Below are positions 1 to 5,805 of a stretch of DNA of 8,112 bases, in pieces. How positions within the stretch are numbered: position 1 is the stretch's first letter; each line of letters begins with the position of its first letter. The notes beneath the pieces are model-generated. The model did not search any database, was not told the origin of the DNA, and saw only the letters and a list, made by a program, of their open reading frames with translations. Source of the DNA: Blastocatellia bacterium (GTDB lineage: Bacteria; Acidobacteriota; Blastocatellia; Pyrinomonadales; Pyrinomonadaceae); assembly GCA_003175865.1 (NCBI GenBank), contig PSRF01000201.1, positions 1 through 8,112 on the forward strand, read 5' to 3'. Made by a program: the position numbers and the translations under genes.

Positions 1-1011
1 AGGTGTGCCGGAACGTGTGCCATCCAACATTGGCCAATCCAAGTTTGCGCCCTTCCTCTCGGATATAGCTGTGCTGGATTGTCCCCGGTTCAAACGGACG
101 CCCCGTAACCGGACTCGGAAACATCCACCCGTCTTTTGATGGTGGGCAGCGCCGTTTCCAGTTCAAAAGCTCTGTTGCGAACTCGGGGTCAAGAGGGAGG
201 TCGTCTTCGGAGTACTCTGTCTTGACTTCATCCACCACGCCCCTGACCACCGCCCTAGACACACGCATGGAAAGCCGACCGAAGTCCACATCGTTCCATT
301 TGAGTGCCAGAATTTCACTGACTCTCAGCCCGGTACATTGTGCGATCAAGACCATCGTTCTGTACGGCTCAGGAAGTGATTCGCGCACGCTCACACACTG
401 ATCAACCGTGAGTACAAGAGGCTTCTTTCTACGTCGGGAAACGCCTCTTACTTCCACCAACGACATGGGATTGATCTGAACGTCGATTAACCCCCACAAC
501 ATAGCCTTTTTGAGAAGACGAGATAGAACGGCTTTGATGTGGGCTTTGGTCAGCGCACTGCAGTCCATCCGCTTGAGCCATCCAGCGACCTCCGCAGGCT
601 TTACATCGTTTAGTTTCGTCTCGCCCCATTGGGGTCGAATCCGATTGTTGATGATCTGGAGGTAACCACGAGCAGTAGAGACACGGAGTCCGCCATAGTT
701 ATTACGTTCACCGGATTTCAACTTCGCAATTTCCTCCAACTGTTCGTCTGCGATGAAGAGATCACACAGAGCACCGAACGTTAGTTGTTTGGTAACGCTC
801 AGAGGGGCGCTTGTATTCAGCTTCCACACCAGCGCCTCCAGATGCCGCCAAACAGCAGCTTCGGTGGGGAAATCGACGGTACTCAAGGTAATCTGCCGCT
901 GCGGACGACCCTGTTCACTGTTGTCCCGATATCGATACTCCCACACTGCTGACCCACTCTTTCTTTTCACCTTCTCAAACTTCCCTTCTGATAGCTCTGC
1001 CGCGAAAACAT
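1..1011 (-). pseudogene. Tyrosine site-specific integrase, frameshifted and cut by the window edge
   Basis: Tyrosine recombinases cut and rejoin DNA at attachment sites to integrate or excise a mobile element. The N-terminus shows the DNA-binding opening typical of these integrases (YQKGSL, then VKRKSGSAVWEYRYRD), followed by a SAM-like core-binding domain and the start of the catalytic domain. Visible catalytic elements are box I CTGLRVSE (first Arg), a beta-hairpin Lys in EVKTEYSEDDLPL, and box II WHTFRHT. The catalytic Tyr lies beyond base 1. The start is the ATG at 1011, set by AGGAGGAA eight bases upstream, but that frame stops after 14 codons. The rest of the protein is open one frame away, and one extra base near 976-979 would give YQKGSL-EKVKRKSG. 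A GTG at 970 could start a shortened product lacking the first residues. The excisionase-like gene lies immediately upstream. The family call is firm; whether the break is real or a sequencing error is open. Confidence 0.9.
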
Positions 1012-1019
1012 ACGTCGGA

Positions 1020-1027
1020 TTCCTCCT
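1020..1027 (-). promoter_or_regulatory. Ribosome binding site that fixes the integrase start
   Basis: AGGAGGAA on the minus strand, eight bases before the ATG at 1011. It overlaps the last base of the TGA stop of the excisionase-like gene, suggesting translational coupling. It argues that the native integrase begins at 1011, upstream of the frameshift, and not at the GTG at 970. Confidence 0.8.
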
Positions 1028-1263
1028 CAGTTAACGCGGCGTGATTGGCTGAGTGAATTTACCCGAGACCGGAGCCAGTCGTCCAGTTCCGAGGCACGGA
1101 AGTACCATCTCCCGGCAATTTGGTAGCCGGAAATCTCGCCTCCTCGGGCTTTCCGCTCCAGCGTCTTGTGGTGAATGTGGAGCATGGCTGCAGCCTCGCG
1201 GCTGTCGAGCAAAGGTTCAAATCGTTGAGTGGACGAACTGCCCACCGTGGTTGGAGTTGTCAT
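1027..1263 (-). CDS. Excisionase-type helix-turn-helix DNA-binding protein
   Basis: A 78-residue protein whose core (about residues 15-68) reads FEPLLDSREAAAMLHIHHKT, then LERKARGGEISGYQIAGRWYFRASELDDWL. This is the MerR/excisionase winged-helix layout: helix, turn, recognition helix with a KT-L-R pattern, then a wing ending in a Trp-Tyr-Phe strand and a DDWL helix. Such proteins bind DNA to steer integrase toward excision, or act as repressors of the element. The stop overlaps the integrase RBS, so the two genes are probably co-transcribed. The frame is open further upstream to a GTG at 1437. I prefer the ATG at 1263 because members of this kind usually have only a short, low-complexity tail before the domain. 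The SD evidence is weak for either start: an AGGAGG lies 17 bases before 1263, which is too far to be convincing. Likely targets are the repeats at 1557-1630. Confidence 0.8.
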   Translation of the reverse strand: MTTPTTVGSSSTQRFEPLLDSREAAAMLHIHHKTLERKARGGEISGYQIAGRWYFRASELDDWLRSRVNSLSQSRRVN

Positions 1264-1556
1264 TGAGTTGTAGTCAAACGCCTCCTTGCTCTGCACGTAC
1301 GGCAGGGCCGTGGACACACGAGTCTCGTTGTCTTTGAGGCGTTTCCTTTTAATGAAGTCCGGCGACAAGCGCTCGGTAGTGGCAGATGCCACAGGGCTGA
1401 AGAAGCCCGAATACTGCGAGGTGGCAGTAACCTGCACGCCTCAGCGGTGGGGTTGCCGCTTGTAATTAGATGAGGCGAGCAGCTACTTTCGATTCAGAGA
1501 AAATGATTGGATGCCGCTGAATGGCTTACTGGACGGGGTGTTTGGGCCGATGTTTG

Positions 1557-1575
1557 CTCTAGGAGTCTGCTAGAG
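1557..1575. repeat. Inverted repeat CTCTAG-N7-CTAGAG
   Basis: CTCTAG at 1557-1562 is matched exactly by CTAGAG at 1570-1575 across a 7-base spacer. The half-site centres are 13 bases apart. Size and place (divergent intergenic region next to an HTH gene) fit an operator. The binder is unknown. Confidence 0.5.
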
Positions 1576-1599
1576 GATTGTAGCCGCCTTGAAATGTGA

Positions 1600-1630
1600 C
1601 TTTTCCGCTCGTGCTGTCGTCTTTTCCGCT
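1600..1630. repeat. Two exact direct repeats CTTTTCCGCT with 21-base period
   Basis: CTTTTCCGCT occurs at 1600-1609 and again at 1621-1630. The 21-base period is two helical turns, so both copies face the same side of the DNA. Excisionases and replication initiators commonly bind such in-phase direct repeats. It lies about 100 bases upstream of the plus-strand operon start at 1729. Confidence 0.6.
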
Positions 1631-1728
1631 TTTGGAATCTCTAATAGGCAGAGGCGCTGATCTACAGTCCCTCTCTAGCCGCTGACACCTCCCGGCGCGG
1701 CAACCTGCATTTCAAGAAAGAGCAACCG

Positions 1729-1914
1729 ATGGACAACACGTTGAACGAGTTCCTACGAGAACTTGAGCGATCAAGCTTCTACGGAAGCGTCGAATTGAAG
1801 TACGAAAACGGGCGTATCACTCTCGCCCGAAAGGCCGAGACCATCAAGTTGGACAACTCTCGCCAAAATCACTGTCGAAACAATCGAGGTACGAATGGCG
1901 ACTACAGTAAGTAA
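1729..1914 (+). CDS. Small DUF2292-like protein
   Basis: A 61-residue protein: an N-terminal helix (NEFLRELERSS), then FYGSVELKYENGRITLARKAETIKL, two or three beta strands ending in a basic tail. The pattern 'YGSV + polar strand + GxI + TIKL' resembles DUF2292 (YezG-type) small proteins, whose function is not established; in this setting they sit ahead of replication-type genes on mobile elements. The start at ATG 1729 has a weak SD (AAAGAG, six bases upstream). The end overlaps the DUF3987 start by 20 bases in another frame, so translation is probably coupled. The family match is from memory of the motif; the polar C-terminal tail (after residue 43) is not conserved as far as I know. Confidence 0.65.
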   Translation: MDNTLNEFLRELERSSFYGSVELKYENGRITLARKAETIKLDNSRQNHCRNNRGTNGDYSK

Positions 1915-3224
1915 CTCTCAACCCATTCCAGAAGCTCCTCTTGGACAGGCACTTCCAGCGACTGAGGAAACGGTGTCGCAAAAACCGACGCAGCCCAAGT
2001 CTAAGAAGAACTTCATTTCAGCATATCGCGAATATGCTGACATTCTCGAAGCACCTGCAGAGGCGCATGAGGCCATCGCAATCGCTATCCTTGGGGCGGT
2101 TCTGAACCGAAGCGGCGTCTACATCGAACATGGGCCAGTAAAGATTCCGATAGACTGCTGGCTAATTATGATCTCGGAGAGTGGTTTCGGACGGAACACG
2201 CTGGTCGGCCTCGCCACACCAGTTCTCAACGAGGCCGGCCTTCAAGACCTCACACGATCTGCTGCGTGGGGCAGTGATGTAGCGCTGTACCAAGACGTCG
2301 CCGAGAACCCGAAGGGCTTATTCGTCTGGCCGGAGATGTCTATTGTTCTCAAAAAGCTCGGGCAGGCCAATTTCGGTGGTAGCAAAGAGTGGTTGACAGA
2401 TCGGTATGACAACTACGAGGTGCCACCCGCGATCAAATACCGCAAGACGGGGAAGCAGGATAAAGACACTCCAAGCATCGAGTTCTCGCTGGCCCCCCGT
2501 CTCAACATTGTGGCGACTAGCTCAGAAGACTGGCTGATCGCGAACCTCGTGCAGGAGGATACTACCGGTGGCTTCCTACCGCGTTTTCTTTTGCTCAAGC
2601 TGGAAGGCAACGGCAGGATCATCCCGATACCAAAGCGAACTGACCCCCGCGTCCGTGCAGAATTGGTTCGATCTGTTGCGAGAGATTAACTCTCTTCAGG
2701 GCAGCGTGAAGCTGTCCAAAGACGTGCAAGCCGAATATGAGGACTGGTACCTGAAGGCTCACCATCGTTTTATGTCTCAAGCTAATCCGGCTCTGGCAAA
2801 ACCCTTCTTCAACAGGCTTAGGAATCAAGTACTCAAGCTCGCGGTGATTCACGAGGTGGCTCAGTCGAGGTCGCTGAACGTAACAGTGGATTCCATGAGG
2901 AAAGCGATAGCGACAGCGGCCAAAGTAGAGGAGACAATCCTCGGACTACTGCCCACAGGGATGACTCGCGAAGGGGCGGAGCTGCTGAAGATTGAGCAAC
3001 TGATCAAGCAGGCAGGCGTGGAAGGTCTAAGTCTAACCACTCTGACTCGGACATTACAGTCAACGCCAACTACAGAACGAAAGCAACGCGTGCTGACTCT
3101 CTGTGATGGTGGTGTGGTGGTTCGATTCACGCGAAAGACTGGTGGCAGGAATGCTGTCATATACGTCTACAAGGACTACGCCGAGGAACATAAGAAGAAT
3201 CACCCCAATGACGTGGAACAGTAA
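1895..3224 (+). pseudogene. DUF3987 primase/helicase-like ATPase, broken by a one-base insertion
   Basis: DUF3987 proteins are P-loop ATPases of phages and integrative elements, often linked to primases and thought to act in element replication. From ATG 1895 (GAGGT just upstream) the first frame gives about 251 residues: a helical lead-in (41-70), a P-loop-like SESGFGRNT (94-102), a Walker-B-like LFVWPEMS (142-149) and the family signature GGFLPRFLLL (225-234). After TDP (249-251) the frame runs into a stop at 2689. The +1 frame then continues ASVQNWFDLLREINSLQG as a helical region and a winged-helix-like C-terminus to 3224. Removing one C from C5 at 2644-2648 joins the two into about 442 residues. 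The P-loop has Arg where Lys is usual, so ATPase activity is uncertain. It is co-transcribed with the DUF2292-like gene. A start within the second half (2568) is only a shadow. Confidence 0.8.
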
Positions 3225-3227
3225 GGG

Positions 3228-3252
3228 GAAGGGGTGGCAATTTCACCCCTTC
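3228..3252 (+). terminator. Stem-loop directly after the DUF3987 stop
   Basis: GAAGGGGTG (3228-3236) pairs perfectly with CACCCCTTC (3244-3252) around a 7-base loop, starting four bases after the TAA at 3222-3224. No U-run follows at once; a T-rich stretch comes only at 3309-3340. It may be a terminator or an mRNA 3'-end stabiliser. Confidence 0.55.
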
Positions 3253-3616
3253 TTCCGAACATCAACTGAGGAAAGGAGTACCTGTACATCCGTAGAATGA
3301 CTGGGTTTATTAACTTTTTTCATTTTTTCTTTTATTTCAACGCCTTTCAGTCCCCGGCCATTCATTCAACCGACAGCAAGACCCAGAGCGCGAGCGGGAC
3401 AGCCCCAAGAAAAAACTAAAGAACTGAAAAAAGTCCCGAGCCTTAGCTCAAACCAAGACCAGCAGGTCTAGCTGTGCAACGACCTGACCCCTTCGAGAGT
3501 TGCAAAACAATTATTGCCGCGCCTCACAGGCGCATAAACAGCGGCTCTGAGTGGAAACTCTTTTCCATCAGCCAGCGTTCTGCCGCTACCGACCCAAGGA
3601 GAACAAAGCAACTGTA
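3253..3616. other. Gene-free stretch with a T-rich run and short hairpins
   Basis: No credible gene is seen here. Contents are: a T-rich run on the plus strand at 3309-3340; small inverted repeats GAGC/GCTC (3438-3449) and AGACC/GGTCT (3456-3469, 4-base loop); and a stronger GCGCCT/AGGCGC hairpin (3519-3524 with 3528-3533, 3-base loop). An in-frame GTG at 3551 would extend the next gene by 22 residues that do not look conserved. An AAGGAG lies at 3596-3601. Confidence 0.5.
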
Positions 3617-4057
3617 ATGAAAAACTCACTCAATCCAACATCGGCCATAACAACCCCGTCAACAGGGCAGTCGAACGATGAATCCTTCAAGATCACGCGC
3701 TGGCTCGGACTTTATGAGGCGTACCTTTTCCAGAACTCTCCGCCAGCCACCTATGAAAGGTATTCGCGTGCTTTGTCAAAGTTCTACGCACATTTTCCCC
3801 ACAAGCGGTTCACCTATGAGTTTCTTCGAGCCGATCTTGAGGATTACAAGGAGCAGAGATTGAAGGAGGGCGCAAGTCCGACGACGGTCAACATCGAACT
3901 GAGTATCTTGCGTGGGTTCTGGAAATGGATGCTGCGGATGGGTGCCGACGGTGTGCTTTTCAATCCAGCGAAAGGGGTTCGCGTGAAGCGACCCATAAAG
4001 CAGAGCTTGAAGGCGGAAGCGTTTCCGGTGTTGCAAAACGAAGTCGATGCTCTTTGA
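3617..4057 (+). CDS. Orphan integrase core-binding (SAM-like) domain protein, no catalytic domain
   Basis: A 146-residue protein. After a Ser/Thr/Asn-rich tail (1-22), residues 28-120 match the core-binding domain of tyrosine recombinases: WLGLYEAYL, then PATYERYSRALSKFYAHF, DLEDYKEQRLKEGASPTTVN, and IELSILRGFWKWMLRMGADG with the closing NPAKGVRVKRP. This domain clamps DNA at the recombination site. The sequence ends at VLQNEVDAL, exactly where the catalytic domain should begin. No box I or box II can be found downstream; the convergent GYD gene's terminator begins 15 bases later. It is either a 3'-truncated integrase or a retained DNA-binding domain that could compete with an active integrase. 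The start at ATG 3617 has an AAGGAG 15 bases upstream, rather distant; GTG 3551 is the alternative. It differs clearly in sequence from the integrase at the left edge. Confidence 0.75.
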   Translation: MKNSLNPTSAITTPSTGQSNDESFKITRWLGLYEAYLFQNSPPATYERYSRALSKFYAHFPHKRFTYEFLRADLEDYKEQRLKEGASPTTVNIELSILRGFWKWMLRMGADGVLFNPAKGVRVKRPIKQSLKAEAFPVLQNEVDAL

Positions 4058-4072
4058 ATCACATCCATTCAC

Positions 4073-4101
4073 AAAAAAAAGCCGCCAGTGAATCAGGCGG
4101 C
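4073..4101 (-). terminator. Rho-independent terminator of the GYD gene
   Basis: On the minus strand GCCGCC (4101-4096) and GGCGGC (4086-4081) form a perfect 6-bp GC stem with a 9-base loop, followed by eight Ts (4080-4073). It lies 22 bases after the GYD stop. The plus strand lacks a T-run after the stem, so it is directional, though it also separates the convergent integrase fragment. Confidence 0.9.
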
Positions 4102-4123
4102 ACATTGTGAGACCGGAAATCCG

Positions 4124-4414
4124 CTAAAGTGAGCCAATGATTTTGCGATAGTCCGCTTCGGGAAATGCCTTCAAGGTTTCAGTGGAGATGTTTCCGAGCG
4201 AACCCGCTGACAGCGCGAATTTGGCACAGGCTTCATCACTAGGGAACTCGGAAATCAAAACGGCATCGTACCGTCCCATGGTCAGGTACCACGCCTGAAT
4301 CTTCCCCTTTTCCTTTTCAGCGGCTTTCTTCGCCGAATCAAGTCGCGAAGGGCTATCCTTGATCTTCGAGATTCCTTGCTGGGTGTAGCGCACGAGTGTC
4401 ACATAGTGTGGCAT
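4124..4414 (-). CDS. GYD domain-containing protein
   Basis: A 96-residue protein filling the whole GYD family (ferredoxin-like alpha/beta fold) length. It opens with MPHYVTLVRYTQQGISKIKD and carries GRYDAVLISEFPSDEACAKF (47-66), which holds the GxYD motif that names the family. The next segment, with the core TLKAFPEADYRKII, closes the fold. GYD proteins are small, probably oligomeric and cytoplasmic; their biochemical role is not established, though the fold is shared with dimeric ligand-binding domains. The start at ATG 4414 is fixed by AGGAGGAA (4421-4428), which rules out the in-frame start seven codons earlier. It has its own promoter candidate (4444-4470) and terminator, so it is a single-gene transcript. 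The gene looks intact and ordinary. Confidence 0.92.
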   Translation of the reverse strand: MPHYVTLVRYTQQGISKIKDSPSRLDSAKKAAEKEKGKIQAWYLTMGRYDAVLISEFPSDEACAKFALSAGSLGNISTETLKAFPEADYRKIIGSL

Positions 4415-4443
4415 TGAAGGTTCCTCCTCATTCAAACCGCCAC

Positions 4444-4470
4444 ATTATGCGTCGAAAATCCGGTAGTCAA
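4444..4470 (-). promoter_or_regulatory. Candidate promoter of the GYD gene
   Basis: On the minus strand TTGACT (4470-4465) and CATAAT (4449-4444) are separated by 15 bases, giving a leader of about 20-25 bases before the strong RBS. The hexamers are good, but the spacer is shorter than the usual 16-18, so this is a candidate only. Confidence 0.4.
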
Positions 4471-4505
4471 CAGCCCCGGCAGATACCGGCGGCAGCTAAA
4501 AAGAC

Positions 4506-4563
4506 ATGCGGAGAACACGATTCCGATGCGGAGCGAAGTCCGCAAGAGGGTTGAATCGATTCA
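4506..4563. repeat. Repeat and palindrome cluster in the 4471-4589 gap
   Basis: ATGCGGAG occurs twice, at 4506-4513 and 4526-4533. The second copy runs into a hairpin GCGGA (4528-4532), loop GCGAAG, TCCGC (4539-4543). A perfect 12-base palindrome TGAATCGATTCA sits at 4552-4563. All are downstream of the 4590-4982 gene and upstream of the GYD promoter, so they could act as a 3'-end structure or binding site. No T-run marks a classic terminator. Confidence 0.4.
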
Positions 4564-4589
4564 TCGCCTTGCGGCTTGGTAACGGTGAA

Positions 4590-4982
4590 TCATGCAACAG
4601 CTTCGTAACGAAGTAGTCGAAGGAAAGCCTCTTGGTCTAGCTGGAAACCTTTCATCGGGATGGTCGCAGCCATTTCGTAGACAGTGTCATCTAAGCCTGT
4701 GGAGCGTTGCCATTCTGTAAGAATACCCTCGTTAATCAATAATCTGAGTCGAGTGTAACGGAGCCAGACTGCAGGCAGATTTGCCCCGCTACTGCAAACC
4801 CTAGCAATCGAATCGACAGTCACTACCCCGTCTTTGCCGGGATAACGCCTTGATATGGCCGCATGAGTATCATGCAGACGCCTGAGATCGTCTGGGTTGA
4901 CGGGCGGGATGGGAGCGCCTCGTTCTGCTGCTTTGATGAGAGCTCTGAATGACTCTAGTCGAGCAAGTTGTTCGTCTGCCAT
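4590..4982 (-). CDS. Hypothetical helical protein
   Basis: A 130-residue protein I do not recognise. It has no signal peptide or membrane segment. It begins MADEQLARLESFRALIKAAE, has a Pro-rich turn (GAPIPPVNPDD), then mostly alpha-helical sequence including WLRYTRLRLLINEGILTEWQ. In the middle, the segment VVTVDSIARVCSSGANLPAV could be a helix-turn-helix-like unit, but the match is not good enough to call. The start at ATG 4982 is preferred over an in-frame GTG at 4994, because the -10-like TATAAT at 5009-5004 would place transcription start only a few bases before that GTG. SD complementarity is poor in either case. It is a minus-strand gene between the GYD gene and the EWQTLY pair, separated from both by 150-175 bases, so it is probably transcribed alone. 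Confidence 0.6.
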   Translation of the reverse strand: MADEQLARLESFRALIKAAERGAPIPPVNPDDLRRLHDTHAAISRRYPGKDGVVTVDSIARVCSSGANLPAVWLRYTRLRLLINEGILTEWQRSTGLDDTVYEMAATIPMKGFQLDQEAFLRLLRYEAVA

Positions 4983-5003
4983 CTTCTGTTCCACGATGCA
5001 ATT

Positions 5004-5009
5004 ATTATA
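5004..5009 (-). promoter_or_regulatory. -10-like TATAAT before the hypothetical gene
   Basis: A consensus TATAAT on the minus strand, 21 bases before the ATG at 4982, implying a leader of roughly 15 bases. No good -35 lies 16-18 bases upstream; a TTGACG at 5019-5014 is only four bases away and cannot pair with it. Confidence 0.3.
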
Positions 5010-5147
5010 AGGCCGTCAACATCTGCTTGCCTTCGCTAACGCGGCATCGCACAAAAATATCGCCATGTTATCCATTCAGCAAAAGGGCGTGCCCATCATG
5101 CCACCCTGTAAAAGGAAGGAGAAAGCCCTATTAGCGTGCTCGCATTT

Positions 5148-5378
5148 TTAAGTCAGCGGCAGGTTATGCTGCGCTTTCAAACGACGTAGATACTTGAGGG
5201 CCGAGTGCAATTCCACCTGTTCCGAGCGAGCGGAAGACGTCTCTGGCAATTGCATCAGCCGAGTGTGAATGGCCTCGCTGGCTCTCTCAATTCGTAGCGG
5301 CACACGCCTGCTATCGCTTTCCAACATCGCAGCCGCGTAAAGCGTTTGCCACTCCAGAGGAGATCGTGGTTCACTCAT
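5148..5378 (-). CDS. Small EWQTLY-motif protein, downstream paralog
   Basis: A 76-residue soluble protein, MSEPRSPLEWQTLYAAAMLE, followed by a second helix (RRVPLRIERASEAIHTRLMQL) and a third (SEQVELHSALKYLRRLKAQ). It is predicted to be an all-helical hairpin bundle. It is a clear paralog of the gene immediately upstream: both have EWQTLY-x-AA-x-LE, a VP-x(6)-A-x-EA segment, and a C-terminal helix with the pattern E-x(3)-AL-x-x-L. I recall similar small proteins of unknown function from Acidobacteriota, sometimes in multiple copies. The start ATG 5378 has GAGGAG (5391-5386) seven bases upstream, so the earlier in-frame start at 5399 is not used. It forms a two-gene operon with its paralog, 20 bases apart. 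No function can be given. Confidence 0.8.
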   Translation of the reverse strand: MSEPRSPLEWQTLYAAAMLESDSRRVPLRIERASEAIHTRLMQLPETSSARSEQVELHSALKYLRRLKAQHNLPLT

Positions 5379-5398
5379 CGTGTATCTCCTCAATGGCA

Positions 5399-5628
5399 TT
5401 ACGCAGCTTCGGTTTTCTGCGAAGCAGTTCGGGACGCACGTAACGCGTAGAGCGCATCCTCCAACGCCTCTCTTTCTTCGGGAGTGCTGTCAGCGCAAAA
5501 GACTTCTCGTCCGCGACAGCCTCTTCTGCTTCCGAGACCCACTGAGGGACAAGGTTCTTGCCGGTTTCCAAAATGGCTGCTCGATACAAAGTTTGCCATT
5601 CGTGGTTAAGACACGAATCAGATGCCAT
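5399..5628 (-). pseudogene. Small EWQTLY-motif protein, upstream paralog, one-base frameshift
   Basis: From ATG 5628 the protein reads MASDSCLNHEWQTLYRAAIL, then ETGKNLVPQWVSEAEEAVAD and EKSFALTALP, after which the frame becomes Arg/Lys-rich and runs to 5371, overlapping the next gene's start. The -1 frame from 5482 instead reads EEREALEDALYALRAS and ends with TAA at 5399-5401. That matches the third helix of the paralog and leaves a normal 20-base gap with a good RBS before it. Restoring one base in the C-run (plus strand GGG at 5480-5482) gives exactly 76 residues, the same length as the paralog. It is thus either a true frameshift or a homopolymer sequencing error. An in-frame ATG at 5709 exists, but the palindrome at 5676-5692 would then be inside the gene and the N-terminus would not match the paralog. 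Confidence 0.8.
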
Positions 5629-5675
5629 GATTACGCTGAACTCCAAAAGAGGAGGAACTTGAAACGGGGCGTATT

Positions 5676-5692
5676 TGTCACTGTCTGTGACA
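5676..5692. promoter_or_regulatory. Operator-like palindrome TGTCAC-N5-GTGACA
   Basis: A perfect inverted repeat, TGTCAC (5676-5681) and GTGACA (5687-5692), about 48 bases upstream of ATG 5628. The position and 17-base size fit a dimeric repressor or activator site controlling the EWQTLY pair. The cognate regulator is not in the window as far as I can see. Confidence 0.5.
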
Positions 5693-5805
5693 GAAAGGTT
5701 TCTGTACATTAGCGGACTTCCGCACAGAAATCAAGTAAGGCCGGGAATTTTAACCAACTTTTAACTTTGTAGGGTAGCTTGCAACGGCGAATGAATCAGA
5801 GTCCA

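Larger units (their letters stand above)
1264..1728. promoter_or_regulatory. Divergent control region between HTH gene and DUF2292-like gene
   Basis: This separates the minus-strand excisionase/integrase pair from the plus-strand DUF2292/DUF3987 pair, so it should contain both promoters. About 174 bases of it (1264-1437) remain open in the HTH frame and may encode an N-terminal extension. I see one inverted repeat and one pair of direct repeats (listed separately) but no convincing -35/-10 pair. A TTGAAA at 1589-1594 has no good -10 at the right distance. Confidence 0.5.

Noticed and set aside
970..985. Programmed -1 frameshifting to make the integrase
   Set aside because: No X-XXY-YYZ slippery heptamer or following pseudoknot is evident; a lost base explains it better.
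753..1034. Plus-strand reading frame of 93 residues
   Set aside because: It is antisense to the integrase N-terminus, has no motif, no SD, and poor composition.
1053..1337. Plus-strand reading frame of 94 residues
   Set aside because: Antisense to the excisionase-like gene, Cys/Ser-rich and featureless.
2568..2640. Independent start of the second half of the DUF3987 gene
   Set aside because: The leading residues are out-of-frame translation of the GFLPRF signature region; only the part after the C5 tract is genuine.
4050..4110. A further frameshift extending the orphan integrase fragment as DALLNHIHSQKK
   Set aside because: One added T would give 18 more residues, but they are encoded by the GYD terminator's A-run and stem, and still no catalytic domain appears.
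5004..5019. TTGACG and TATAAT as a -35/-10 pair
   Set aside because: They are only four bases apart, far below the 16-18 needed.
5399..5599. Separate minus-strand gene of 66 residues
   Set aside because: Its last 27 residues are the true C-terminus of the frameshifted EWQTLY paralog; its front is out of frame.
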